This document shows, one piece after another, positions 1-6,960 of a DNA stretch of 64,000 bases (the first letter of the stretch is position 1; the number at the start of each line of letters is the position of its first letter). The position numbers were made by a program, and so were the translations under genes. Under the pieces are notes generated by a model. The model made no database searches and had not been told where the DNA came from. It saw nothing but the letters and a program-made list of their open reading frames with translations. Source of the stretch: Prevotella sp. (GTDB lineage Bacteria > Bacteroidota > Bacteroidia > Bacteroidales > Bacteroidaceae); assembly GCA_022775105.1 (NCBI GenBank), contig JALFIX010000060.1:1-64000 (forward strand), in the 5' to 3' direction.

Positions 1-501
1 ATCATCATCATTAAAAGGCTCTATGTTTAACCTGCTATTATTGGGGTTAGATTCCAAAAAATCCTCTTTCAATTTTCTATAAAAGGAGTCAAAATAATAC
101 ATTGTATGTTTAGGGCCATTTTTCCGAGTTACTTCAGCTATATCTTTAGGAAGATTCTCTGGGAAACCTTCTACGCCAGCGAGTAATATCGGTATGATGT
201 TTTTCCTTTTCAACAACGCATGAGATAGTTCACATCGTAACCAGTCTTTATTCCGATCAAATGATGGAATCATGCATCTATCAAATGCATGAGCATCAAC
301 AATCAAAATAAAATCAGTACATGAATCTATTCTTTGCAAAAGCGACACATCAAAATCTCCATTCCTTAGAGTATCAATATCGAAACTCACAGAATATCCA
401 TCTCTTGTAAGCAAATCATACAAATGCTTTGCTGTATCATAACCACCTTTCCTTCTATAGCTTATGAATATATCATATTTTGAATTGTGAGTAGCTGCCA
501 T
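1..501 (-). CDS. TIR-domain protein, C-terminus cut by window edge
   Basis: The frame opens at ATG 499-501 and runs off base 1, giving 167 residues. Residues 8-100 look like a bacterial TIR domain: a YDIFISYR first strand (9-16), a BB-loop-like stretch FDIDTLRNGDF (40-50), and WLRCELSHAL (87-96), where Glu91 sits at the position of the catalytic glutamate of NAD-cleaving TIR enzymes. Many bacterial TIR proteins hydrolyse or cyclise NAD+; activity here is inferred only from the residue. The start lies 18 bp after the winged-helix gene on the same strand, so the two are probably co-transcribed. The neighbouring RyR and channel genes suggest it could supply a nucleotide signal. The part beyond the edge is unknown and could hold a second domain. 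Confidence 0.85.
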   Translation of the reverse strand, partial: MAATHNSKYDIFISYRRKGGYDTAKHLYDLLTRDGYSVSFDIDTLRNGDFDVSLLQRIDSCTDFILIVDAHAFDRCMIPSFDRNKDWLRCELSHALLKRKNIIPILLAGVEGFPENLPKDIAEVTRKNGPKHTMYYFDSFYRKLKEDFLESNPNNSRLNIEPFNDDD

Positions 502-519
502 TTTTACATTTAAAATTGT

Positions 520-891
520 TTATTTCTTAATATACTTCGTCCCTCTGCCATTCCCAATAGCTTGTATCACACCCATGTTCACTAATTCCTTCAGACGCAT
601 GTATGCCGTGGTGCGCTTTAGGCCGAATGTGCGCTCGAACTCATCGCGGGTGATGCTGTCGTGAGTCTTGAAATATGTCAGAAGTTGGGGGATTTGCTGG
701 CCTGCCATTACTTCTGCCATGTCACCAAGGGCTGACTTCGCGTTTCCTCTGGAGAGTGAACCAAGGGATGCCATAAGATCTGCCAGCTGTCGCTCATTGA
801 CAATTTCGCTGTCCGTGATACGAGGAAACATCAGGGGTTTATCCTCGTTTTTGCTTGGAGGCTTAACCTGCCATTCTATGTTTATAGCCAT
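520..891 (-). CDS. Winged-helix DNA-binding protein
   Basis: This 123-residue protein ends in a winged helix: a helical stretch with a TRDEFERTFGLKRTTAYMRL recognition region (about 80-100), then MGVIQAIGNGRGTKYIKK as the wing (106-123). The N-terminal half is helical and unassigned. It lies between the Rossmann-RyR gene and the TIR gene, and its upstream region (892-1011) is full of inverted repeats that could be its operator. The likely role is local transcription control of the TIR unit, which is inference. I recognise no specific family name. Confidence 0.75.
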   Translation of the reverse strand: MAINIEWQVKPPSKNEDKPLMFPRITDSEIVNERQLADLMASLGSLSRGNAKSALGDMAEVMAGQQIPQLLTYFKTHDSITRDEFERTFGLKRTTAYMRLKELVNMGVIQAIGNGRGTKYIKK

Positions 892-942
892 ACTTGGGTG
901 TTCTAATCATTAGGTTTATATGAACGAATGCCTTTGGTCTTT

Positions 943-1028
943 CGTTCAGCCAAGGCTGAACGGTTGTTGAAGTTAACCTCAACAGGCAAATAAGTTGCCT
1001 TCTCAGACCATTCAGCCTTGGCTGAACG
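943..1028. repeat. Cluster of inverted repeats upstream of the winged-helix gene
   Basis: There are three main hairpins and one near-palindrome. 943-962 has 9-bp arms CGTTCAGCC/GGCTGAACG around AA. 966-983 is a near-palindrome GTTGA...TCAAC around GTTAAC. 984-1000 pairs AGGCAA with TTGCCT. 1011-1026 has arms TTCAGCC/GGCTGAA around TT and is almost the reverse complement of the first. The last one overlaps the stop codon of the Rossmann-RyR gene. An extra pair TGAACGAA/TTCGTTCA lies at 921-948. They may be a terminator, an operator for the winged-helix protein, or both. Confidence 0.7.
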
Positions 1029-2178
1029 ATATGATGTAAGGAATAGCCAGCATAAAGAAATTGTCGTATTTGACGGATTCAAGGTCTATCCTTCGGAGAG
1101 TTCTGTTAGAACAGATGTCTATATGGGCACTCTCTTCTTTTTTCTTCCTATCCCTGTAATCCTTTGCCTCACTGCCATACAAGAATTCATACTCGTATGA
1201 CTCCTGTGCATTCCATTCCCTAAAACCAAGTATGAGTTTCTCAACATTCCAACGAGAGTGTTCGCATTTGGCAAACTGTTTCAGATGGCTGGCAACTGTC
1301 TTCAAAAAATCTTTCGGGGTATCGCACTTGAATCCCCTTATCTTTGACATTATTCCGTCTGCACAATAGACATTTGACAATTTGAGACGAAGATCCTTCT
1401 CCTCGTCCCATCTTACGTCAAGATCCCTGCCTTTTGTATTATTCGCGAATATCTTTATGGCTTGTGAATAACGATAGACATTGTCGATGTCGCATGCCTT
1501 GATATCGCCGAGATATTTGCTGAAATGATAAATGGTATTTATCTTCTTGGCTGCCTTCAAGTTCATGATTTCATTATCGTCTCCGTATGTAACATCTGTC
1601 CTTGGGACTTCATACTTTTGAAAGTATTTCGTATGAATAATCTCTTTGTTCACCTTAATATTTTCAAGAATGTCCTTATACGCCACCATCGTAACTCTCT
1701 GATGCTCATCTGCATTCAGCAAATCTACTATGAAATCATTCATTGACATATTCCCTAAACCAACAATCCGCAGATTAATGTCAATATAAGAATGAGTCTG
1801 ATTGCCACTTTCCTTTTCCCCATGCCACATCTCGCAACTCCATGGACATACTTTGGTGAGATTAGACAAATAGTCTGCACTATCAATACGGGATTTTAAA
1901 GTAATAAGGTCATCAAAATTCTTGGCCGAAGGGTCAACAACAGTAAGCACAGTTCTGTTACCCCCCGTCTCATCATCAAAGTTGAGATAGTGCGCCAACA
2001 AGGCTGCTTGACGCAACATGAATAGCATTCTATGGTCTGTACCTATAACGACAACATGTACATGGTCCTTACAGTCAGGCTTAATGCCATCAAAGTCAAG
2101 AGGCCTGTTTACACTGCTGAAAAACACTGCTCGCGCAGCAAGCTCGTCTTTGTCAATTCTGCTAATCAAGTTATTCAT
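1012..2178 (-). CDS. Rossmann-fold protein with C-terminal RyR domain
   Basis: The N-terminal third has a Rossmann-like strand HVVVIGTDHRMLFMLRQAA typical of TrkA-N-like domains. The C-terminus (about the last 100 residues) reads as a divergent RyR domain: CEHSRWNVEKLILGFR, then HIDICSNRTLRRIDLESVKYD and AIPYII, matching the EHxRW...KLHPDLVPW...AIPEI pattern of bacterial RyR domains. RyR domains are the small repeats of ryanodine receptors; in bacteria they are thought to bind nucleotide-type ligands. The reading frame extends to TTG 2202. I prefer ATG 2178, which has AGGAGG six bases upstream and overlaps the channel stop codon; ATG 2184 is the alternative. Tight coupling to the MscS gene suggests it senses a ligand for, or with, that channel. 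Confidence 0.75.
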   Translation of the reverse strand: MNNLISRIDKDELAARAVFFSSVNRPLDFDGIKPDCKDHVHVVVIGTDHRMLFMLRQAALLAHYLNFDDETGGNRTVLTVVDPSAKNFDDLITLKSRIDSADYLSNLTKVCPWSCEMWHGEKESGNQTHSYIDINLRIVGLGNMSMNDFIVDLLNADEHQRVTMVAYKDILENIKVNKEIIHTKYFQKYEVPRTDVTYGDDNEIMNLKAAKKINTIYHFSKYLGDIKACDIDNVYRYSQAIKIFANNTKGRDLDVRWDEEKDLRLKLSNVYCADGIMSKIRGFKCDTPKDFLKTVASHLKQFAKCEHSRWNVEKLILGFREWNAQESYEYEFLYGSEAKDYRDRKKKEESAHIDICSNRTLRRIDLESVKYDNFFMLAIPYIISFSQG

Positions 2179-3364
2179 ACTCATCCTCCTTGGTATCCTC
2201 AAAAGTTTGCAATTTATTTTCAGCTACATCGTATGCTGATAGTCGTTGGTAGAGTCTTAATCCAAACAGTTGCATAGTCAGCAAGATATGCTCCTCTATT
2301 TCTGACTGAACCAGTTCGAATTGAGCCAAGCGCGTTTTTAGGATAAACACATACACCTCCAGCGGAATTCCCTCGGGTAAAGGTTCCTTAAGGGCAACTA
2401 TCAATCTTGGGAAACGGCAAATCTCATCATGATTCATCAGCCAATGTCGCAGGTATAGGCGGAATAGCGAGATGTTCAGTGAGTTGGATTTTGCATTCTC
2501 CAAAGCTATTGTATCCTCTCCCATTTCCCTAAGGCAATTCTCAATCTTCAGTTTTTCCTCGTCGGTGATTACGCGCACTGTTGATGTGTCGATGATAAAG
2601 TCGCGCTTCATTCTTCGGCCTGAGGTCTTGCCGTCGAGCACTTCCTGATTGTTTTGGAAGGACTCAGCCTGAAGTGAATGCATTGCGATGGACGAAATGG
2701 TATTGTCCCAATTGCGTACGGTAACAGTAAGCAAGGTACAGTCGATAACCATTCCGCTTATTCCATATTTTTGCACAATAATCCAGTCGCCAAAATGAAG
2801 AAGCCCGGCCTGACGAAGGTGCCAATAAGAAATCACGCCCTTGATGTAATCCTGGAATATCCATCCTAATACAGCAGCGATGATAGTACCATACTCCTTA
2901 AACTCCGATATCAAATGCCACACTCCCACAAAAACTAATATCGTAACAATAAGCAGGATGCAGGTTTGAAGCCAACTGTTCAGTTTGTCCTTATCCTTAT
3001 TGCCCAATATGGATGACCTGAGGATTTTCCTAACCATATCACCAGTGAGGACAAGGAATCCCCAAAAAAAGAAATATAATATAATATAATTCTTTATTCT
3101 AAAGGTTTCCTCTACTTCACCCACTCCTTTGCTAAAAAGCCCAAGAATTATGGAGGTGATAGCCAAGAAACCAAGCATCCGTTTCTTGTCAATGCCTTGG
3201 CCAAAAGCTTTACTGGCAGTGTTATTGGATAAGATACACTTTCTTCTGGCATAATAACCATAAATAATCCAAACAAGAGCCGATAATGCTATAAAGATGA
3301 AAAAACAAGGATATTTTTCCATCCACGATGATAGTGATTCCTTATATTGAATTAATGCTGTCAT
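2171..3364 (-). CDS. MscS-family mechanosensitive-type ion channel
   Basis: The 397-residue inner-membrane protein has about five hydrophobic segments in residues 18-180. The conserved pore and beta-domain follow: GTIIAAVLGWIFQDYIKG, then FGDWIIV, then TLLTVTVRNWDN. The C-terminal half (SGRRMKRDFIID; FRLYLRHW; EGIPLEVYVF) resembles the YbdG type of MscS channels, which are larger than E. coli MscS. It starts at ATG 3364, overlapping the stop codon of the upstream 93-residue gene by 4 bp (ATGA), and its own end overlaps the Rossmann-RyR gene. In this context it could be the effector that disturbs ion balance when the system fires; that is inference. Confidence 0.9.
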   Translation of the reverse strand: MTALIQYKESLSSWMEKYPCFFIFIALSALVWIIYGYYARRKCILSNNTASKAFGQGIDKKRMLGFLAITSIILGLFSKGVGEVEETFRIKNYIILYFFFWGFLVLTGDMVRKILRSSILGNKDKDKLNSWLQTCILLIVTILVFVGVWHLISEFKEYGTIIAAVLGWIFQDYIKGVISYWHLRQAGLLHFGDWIIVQKYGISGMVIDCTLLTVTVRNWDNTISSIAMHSLQAESFQNNQEVLDGKTSGRRMKRDFIIDTSTVRVITDEEKLKIENCLREMGEDTIALENAKSNSLNISLFRLYLRHWLMNHDEICRFPRLIVALKEPLPEGIPLEVYVFILKTRLAQFELVQSEIEEHILLTMQLFGLRLYQRLSAYDVAENKLQTFEDTKEDEYE

Positions 3365-3642
3365 ACAAGGAAGTCACCATCGAATTCCACCTGTGCATTG
3401 AATTTATCACGCACGGCCTTGTAAATCTGGCTATCAACAATCAATTCGTGAACCAGAGCCTTCTGTTCTTCCGGGAGATTATTCTCAAGAGTTTCAAACT
3501 TGGCCTTTATTCTTCTGTAGATTTGAGCCATCTCATCTACATCCACATATCCATCCTCCATGATTTTGGCATACAGAGGGTTGTTTTCAATTGATGTTTT
3601 CACATTGAGGGTTCCATCCTCATTAAAGAATACTTTTTTCAT
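3361..3642 (-). CDS. Small unknown protein between peptidase-RyR and channel genes
   Basis: This 93-residue protein has no signal peptide or membrane segment. It is mostly helical, acidic at the N-terminus (FNEDGTLN, EDGYVDVDEMAQIYRRIKAKFETLENN) and probably forms a short helical bundle. I do not recognise the family. It is translationally coupled to the MscS gene by an ATGA overlap and follows the C39-RyR gene by 32 bp, so it belongs to the same operon. A role as an adaptor or inhibitor of the channel or peptidase is possible but unsupported. Confidence 0.7.
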   Translation of the reverse strand: MKKVFFNEDGTLNVKTSIENNPLYAKIMEDGYVDVDEMAQIYRRIKAKFETLENNLPEEQKALVHELIVDSQIYKAVRDKFNAQVEFDGDFLV

Positions 3643-3674
3643 TGCTTTTTATTATTTGTTGTTATACATTTTTA

Positions 3675-4730
3675 TTATTTCCGTTTAACAATATCCCATC
3701 CCAATTTCTTCACCAATTTGATGGTATTTATGGCCATCTCGCGGTCATATAGCTTTTCTGATTCGGGCAGTTGGCTATATGCTATCATATCGGGATGTAA
3801 CTTTTTGACATCATCGCGCTCTGGACCATATTTCCAGCCTTCCTGTTTGCGATTATATGCCCATACCTCATGGGCGTTTTCGGCTATCGCCTCACGCAGT
3901 TCGATAAGGTCATCCGAGATTTCCACATCAGAAAGGTCAATGGGATGAGGGTCGTAGTCTTCTCCTTTATTTATTATTATAAGGTAATATGATGAATCCG
4001 CCCAGGCATCAAGGAACTGAGCCACAGGATAAGTGTCAAGATGTTGTGGGGTGGAAGAGTCGTATAATGTTATTGCGTCTTCTGAGATAGACTCCACAAC
4101 CACCACATGGTCGGGCATCTCTCCCTGTACTATGTCCTCTTGCTTTTCGGCTTCCAAATCACCCGTCAGTTCTCCTCCGTCAACTGCCGCTATCACAACG
4201 CTGCCTGACTGCAAGGCCTCCCGGATATCATCCAACGTGCAATTATATCTATGGGCGACGCCCATTCCATGCAACCCCGACAGTCTTCCAATATGATGAA
4301 GGGCTGTGCCATCTGGCTGTAACCATCCCTCAACTTTTGACTCTTCCAATAATTCCTCATCCGTGATAATCACTCCTAACTGCCGAAGAGCCTTTCCCTC
4401 GCATCTTATCACACACTGGTTGTCTATGATGTTTTGGGCAGCCTTTGCTGTTGCCGGCAATATTCTATAAGATGAACCGTTTTCTTTGGGTGACATAACT
4501 TCTTCCCAAAGGTTATCCATCCTATCTCTGAGCAAGTCAGGAGATAATGGTGGCATTGGCGAATCATCCAATGTAATATCATAGTCCTCGTCCATCATCA
4601 TCAATATGGATTCCATTTCATCGGGATTATCCATAAGATACTGACGGACAACCATTCGCTCGTCATGACTGACATTACCCTCAGCATATGCAGCCAGCAA
4701 ATCGTCGGTTATAGTTATATCATCTGCCAT
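3675..4730 (-). CDS. Anti-sigma-like / C39-like cysteine peptidase / RyR fusion
   Basis: Three parts are visible in 351 residues. Residues 8-50 (DDLLAAYAEGNVSHDERMVVRQYL) resemble the short N-terminal segment of Bacteroidota anti-sigma factors. Residues 100-255 look like a C39-type papain-fold peptidase: NQCVIRCEGKALRQLG with Cys106 (Cys110 nearby), GWLQPDGTALHHIGRL, MPDHVVVVES with His208 and LYDSST with Asp224, so the triad looks intact. Residues 268-351 are a good RyR domain: AHEVWAYNRKQEGWKYGP, KKLHPDMIAYSQLPESEK, DREMA. The gene starts directly after the sigma-factor stop codon (TAAATG). A protease that senses a ligand through RyR and frees the adjacent sigma factor is an attractive but untested reading. 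Confidence 0.8.
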   Translation of the reverse strand: MADDITITDDLLAAYAEGNVSHDERMVVRQYLMDNPDEMESILMMMDEDYDITLDDSPMPPLSPDLLRDRMDNLWEEVMSPKENGSSYRILPATAKAAQNIIDNQCVIRCEGKALRQLGVIITDEELLEESKVEGWLQPDGTALHHIGRLSGLHGMGVAHRYNCTLDDIREALQSGSVVIAAVDGGELTGDLEAEKQEDIVQGEMPDHVVVVESISEDAITLYDSSTPQHLDTYPVAQFLDAWADSSYYLIIINKGEDYDPHPIDLSDVEISDDLIELREAIAENAHEVWAYNRKQEGWKYGPERDDVKKLHPDMIAYSQLPESEKLYDREMAINTIKLVKKLGWDIVKRK

Positions 4731-5414
4731 TTATAATAATTTCTTTAATATTATTTCGAGATTGTCCTTTGCCCTCTGCATTCTCACGTCAACATAAGCG
4801 GCTGTGGGGACAACTTTCTGATTCTTATTGTTGTATTTCACTATTCCGTGTTTCTCCCATCTCTTCTGCATCAGTTGGGCTATCTCATTGCTATTGTATC
4901 CCTGAAGACGCTTGAGAATGACAAACTTCTGGTCGGAATCTTTCAATAAACCTATAGCTTCCATCATTAGGTTGTTCATTTCTCTATTGTCATTTTGATA
5001 GTCTGAATCGTCGGGAATCTGTATCACCCTTTTACCCTCAGGCTTATTATCTATAGATACGTTAACATCGCCATTTCCTATCAACGAAGGCTTAATATAC
5101 AGGAATCTTCTGTATGCCGTTCGACTTAGCCAAGCTCCAAACGAACTTTTCCTTTCGTAAGTCACAAGTTTATGCCAGTCAAGGTCTGTGCCCTTGAGAT
5201 AGATAAAGAAGTCGCTTAGGCAATCCTCATACCAAGACAGGTCGTTGTCGAACACTCTTTTGTAGATACTGTACAAAAGTGGATGATACTTCTGGTGTAT
5301 GAGGTATGCGGCAGCCTTTTCGTCATGTGGTACTTTGACAATCAGATTGATTATCTTTTCATCACATAAACCAGAATAATTATGAGTGAAACTTAATTTC
5401 ATTGTTTTGTTCAT
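4731..5414 (-). CDS. ECF-type RNA polymerase sigma factor
   Basis: The protein has 227 residues. Region 2 is recognisable at about 35-110 (HQKYHPLLYSIYKRVF, WYEDCLSDFFIYLKG, KSSFGAWLSRTAYRRFLY). Region 4 is at about 165-225 (DQKFVILKRLQGYNSNEIAQLM ... AAYVDVRMQRAKDNLEIIL), with a roughly 20-residue insertion between the two HTH helices. It directs RNA polymerase to a specific promoter set. It is the first gene of the unit that runs through the peptidase-RyR, channel and Rossmann-RyR genes, and is preceded by copy 1 of the duplicated leader. The immediate coupling to a gene with an anti-sigma-like N-terminus fits a sigma/anti-sigma pair. Confidence 0.85.
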   Translation of the reverse strand: MNKTMKLSFTHNYSGLCDEKIINLIVKVPHDEKAAAYLIHQKYHPLLYSIYKRVFDNDLSWYEDCLSDFFIYLKGTDLDWHKLVTYERKSSFGAWLSRTAYRRFLYIKPSLIGNGDVNVSIDNKPEGKRVIQIPDDSDYQNDNREMNNLMMEAIGLLKDSDQKFVILKRLQGYNSNEIAQLMQKRWEKHGIVKYNNKNQKVVPTAAYVDVRMQRAKDNLEIILKKLL

Positions 5415-5490
5415 ACAGAATAAGAGAGGGACACCGCCCTGGGTGGTAGTGCGGAGTCCGTAGTAGGAATGCGGGTGTCATAACCTTCAT
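5380..5490 (-). CDS. Upstream small ORF in leader copy 1 (36 aa)
   Basis: An ATG at 5488-5490 opens a 36-codon frame that starts MKVMTPAFLL, contains RCPSLI, and overlaps the sigma-factor start by 35 nt in another frame. The leader in front of the antiterminator has a frame with the same MKVMT start and RCPSLI block although indels scramble the middle. Both copies staying open suggests a translated leader peptide, but a short frame can survive by chance. Confidence 0.35.
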   Translation of the reverse strand: MKVMTPAFLLRTPHYHPGRCPSLILYEQNNEIKFHS

Positions 5491-5513
5491 AGGTGGCCTG
5501 ATGTCCAGTTGCC
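5419..5513 (-). promoter_or_regulatory. Structured leader, copy 1, in front of the sigma factor
   Basis: This 95-nt element is about 85% identical to 6692-6786. In the RNA (minus strand) a stem pairs GACACC(C)GC (5471-5479) with GCGGTGTC (5430-5437). Copy 2 keeps the same stem with one G-U pair and no bulge. The loop between the arms is the most variable part. A -7 element lies just upstream, so the element is a 5' untranslated leader. I do not recognise it as a known riboswitch class. Confidence 0.7.
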
Positions 5514-5546
5514 TGGTATGATGATTGACTACTCATTGTCAGTATG

Positions 5547-5554
5547 CAAAATTA
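5547..5554 (-). promoter_or_regulatory. -7 promoter element for the sigma-factor operon
   Basis: TAATTTTG on the minus strand matches the Bacteroidota TAnnTTTG element. The -33 position is only A/T-rich, so the -33 match is weak. Transcription would start near 5540 and give a leader of about 125 nt. Confidence 0.5.
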
Positions 5555-5674
5555 CACATATTTTTGAAAAATAAAAAAAATAAATCAATAAATCAGTGTA
5601 ATTTTATATTAATTAACGTATTCTAAGTCTAAACTGCAAAAATCGCGCTTATGTGTAAAAGTGTAGCAGGCCAT

Positions 5675-5965
5675 TTATCTCACAATCTTAAATCCAAGCT
5701 TCATTATCAGTTTCAGTGTTTCCTGAGAAGTATTGCGATCATATTCCTTCTCTGTCTCTGTCAGTTCTTCGTAGGGAACAAGACATGGATGAAGTTTCTT
5801 TGTATCGTCACGCTCATCACCATAAGTCCAGCCGTCTTTCATACGTCCAGCCGACCATACTTCGTGTACGTTCTTTGCTATCATCTCAGCGAGTTCATTT
5901 AACTCATTTGGCAGCACGATATCATTCGTATCGATAGGCTGCGGTGTGTAGTTTTTCTTTTCCAT
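5675..5965 (-). CDS. Free-standing RyR-domain protein
   Basis: The 96-residue protein is almost entirely one RyR domain (about 26-96): AKNVHEVWSAGRMKDGWTYG, ERDDTKKLHPCLVPYEELTETEKEYDR, then a C-terminal helix ETLKLIMKLGFKIVR. It is closely similar to the C-terminal domain of the C39-RyR protein in the same cluster, including the EVW...GW.YG.ERDD.KKLHP core. It has no signal peptide and is probably cytoplasmic. It lies between the antiterminator and leader copy 1 and may be transcribed with the antiterminator. It could buffer or present the same ligand that the fused domains bind. Confidence 0.85.
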   Translation of the reverse strand: MEKKNYTPQPIDTNDIVLPNELNELAEMIAKNVHEVWSAGRMKDGWTYGDERDDTKKLHPCLVPYEELTETEKEYDRNTSQETLKLIMKLGFKIVR

Positions 5966-6022
5966 TGTTCTGTATATTAAATGTATTACTGTGAAAAAGA
6001 TGATTAATATTAGACTTTTCTA

Positions 6023-6112
6023 TCAGTCCAAAGCATCAATTAACACATTTGCACACCAATTATTAACATCTTTATAAGCACTGCGCAGCTTTTTAACTGA
6101 AGACACAACCAT
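6023..6112 (-). CDS. Possible 29-residue small protein
   Basis: A short frame starts at ATG 6110-6112, 10 bp after the antiterminator stop codon, and reads MVVSSVKKLRSAYKDVNNW followed by CANVLIDALD. It looks like a small amphipathic helix. There is no family match I can name; position right behind the antiterminator is its only support. Confidence 0.25.
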   Translation of the reverse strand: MVVSSVKKLRSAYKDVNNWCANVLIDALD

Positions 6113-6122
6113 GGTAATTCAT

Positions 6123-6674
6123 TTATACGTAAGAGAGATATTCAGACGGAACGTATGTTATTGCAGCAGCAAGAATGTCATCGAGTTGTATTACAACATG
6201 CTTATTGCGCCTAATCCTTTTTACTATACCTTCTACACCTACAAAAGGACCCTCAGTGATAAGTACTCGTTTGCCTATATTGCTCAAAACATGGTCATTG
6301 GTGTCAAGATAGAACACCTTTTCATCTGGCAGTTTTGCCACTTTCAGGAAATTGTCCATCGACTTGTCGGATACGGTTATTATCTCCTGCTCGTTATCAA
6401 TATCCGATTTCCTTATCATATATCTAAGTGGCTCGAATCGCTTGTCGTACATCTTTAGACGGGTCAACTGTTCCTGGGTTGAACGTATAAAGATGAGATT
6501 GGATACTGCAGGTACTGCCTTACGCTGAGGACCGTCTTTTGTGTCAACTATAGCATATTGCAAAGGAAGGAAATTCTCTATGTTTTCCTTATCGAGATAG
6601 TCTTTTATTACCAATTCCCTACCATACGTCACACGCATAGGAAACCAATGAACATCCGTAGATTTTAACATCAT
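6123..6674 (-). CDS. UpxY/NusG-like transcription antiterminator
   Basis: The protein has about 183 residues. An NGN-like domain starts at HWFPMRVTYGRELVIKDYL and runs to about residue 95 (AVSNLIFIRSTQEQL). A C-terminal KOW-like part (GKRVLITEGPFVGVEGIVKRI) follows. Proteins of this type are NusG paralogues that bind transcribing polymerase and prevent early termination, classically in capsule operons of Bacteroides. The frame extends to TTG 6677. I prefer ATG 6674 because the stop codon of the leader small ORF overlaps it (TGATG); ATG 6671 is also possible. Here it heads a signalling cluster, not a visible capsule operon. Confidence 0.9.
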   Translation of the reverse strand: MMLKSTDVHWFPMRVTYGRELVIKDYLDKENIENFLPLQYAIVDTKDGPQRKAVPAVSNLIFIRSTQEQLTRLKMYDKRFEPLRYMIRKSDIDNEQEIITVSDKSMDNFLKVAKLPDEKVFYLDTNDHVLSNIGKRVLITEGPFVGVEGIVKRIRRNKHVVIQLDDILAAAITYVPSEYLSYV

Positions 6675-6763
6675 CAATAGTTTTGTGAATCAATAAGAGA
6701 GGGACACCGCCATACGTAAGTAGTGCGGAGTCTGTAATAGGAATGCAGTGTCATAACCTTCAT
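6674..6763 (-). CDS. Upstream small ORF in leader copy 2 (29 aa)
   Basis: ATG 6761-6763 opens a frame MKVMTLHSYYRL...RCPSLIDSQNY whose TGA stop overlaps the antiterminator ATG (TGATG), the classical arrangement for translational coupling. It shares MKVMT and RCPSLI with the small ORF of copy 1. Confidence 0.4.
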   Translation of the reverse strand: MKVMTLHSYYRLRTTYVWRCPSLIDSQNY

Positions 6764-6786
6764 AATTGGCCTGATGTCCAGTTGCC
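6692..6786 (-). promoter_or_regulatory. Structured leader, copy 2, in front of the antiterminator
   Basis: This is the second copy of the 95-nt leader. The closing stem pairs GACACTGC (6745-6752) with GCGGTGTC (6703-6710), seven Watson-Crick pairs and one G-U. With the promoter at 6819-6850 it forms a 5' leader of about 135 nt. A regulator acting on this RNA, for example the antiterminator itself, would affect both units. Confidence 0.7.
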
Positions 6787-6818
6787 TTAAAAGATAAAGA
6801 CTTTATAAAAAGTTGTTG

Positions 6819-6850
6819 CAAATTTAACAAAAAAGGAGTTATTTGCCAAA
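6819..6850 (-). promoter_or_regulatory. Promoter for leader copy 2 and the antiterminator
   Basis: On the minus strand TTTG (6847-6850) and TAAATTTG (6819-6826) are separated by 20 bp, a good match to the Bacteroidota -33/-7 arrangement. Confidence 0.7.
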
Positions 6851-6960
6851 AATTTCCTTATTTAATCTCGAAGAATTAACATTATTATACAAACCATGTG
6901 TTTAAAATGCAAAAATCGTGTTTAAATGACATGGGGACATACACTAGGTAGTTTGGCTGG

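Noticed and set aside
5419..6786. Known riboswitch (SAM, TPP, cobalamin, c-di-GMP) for the duplicated leader
   Set aside because: I could not match the conserved core of any class I know; kept as an unassigned leader.
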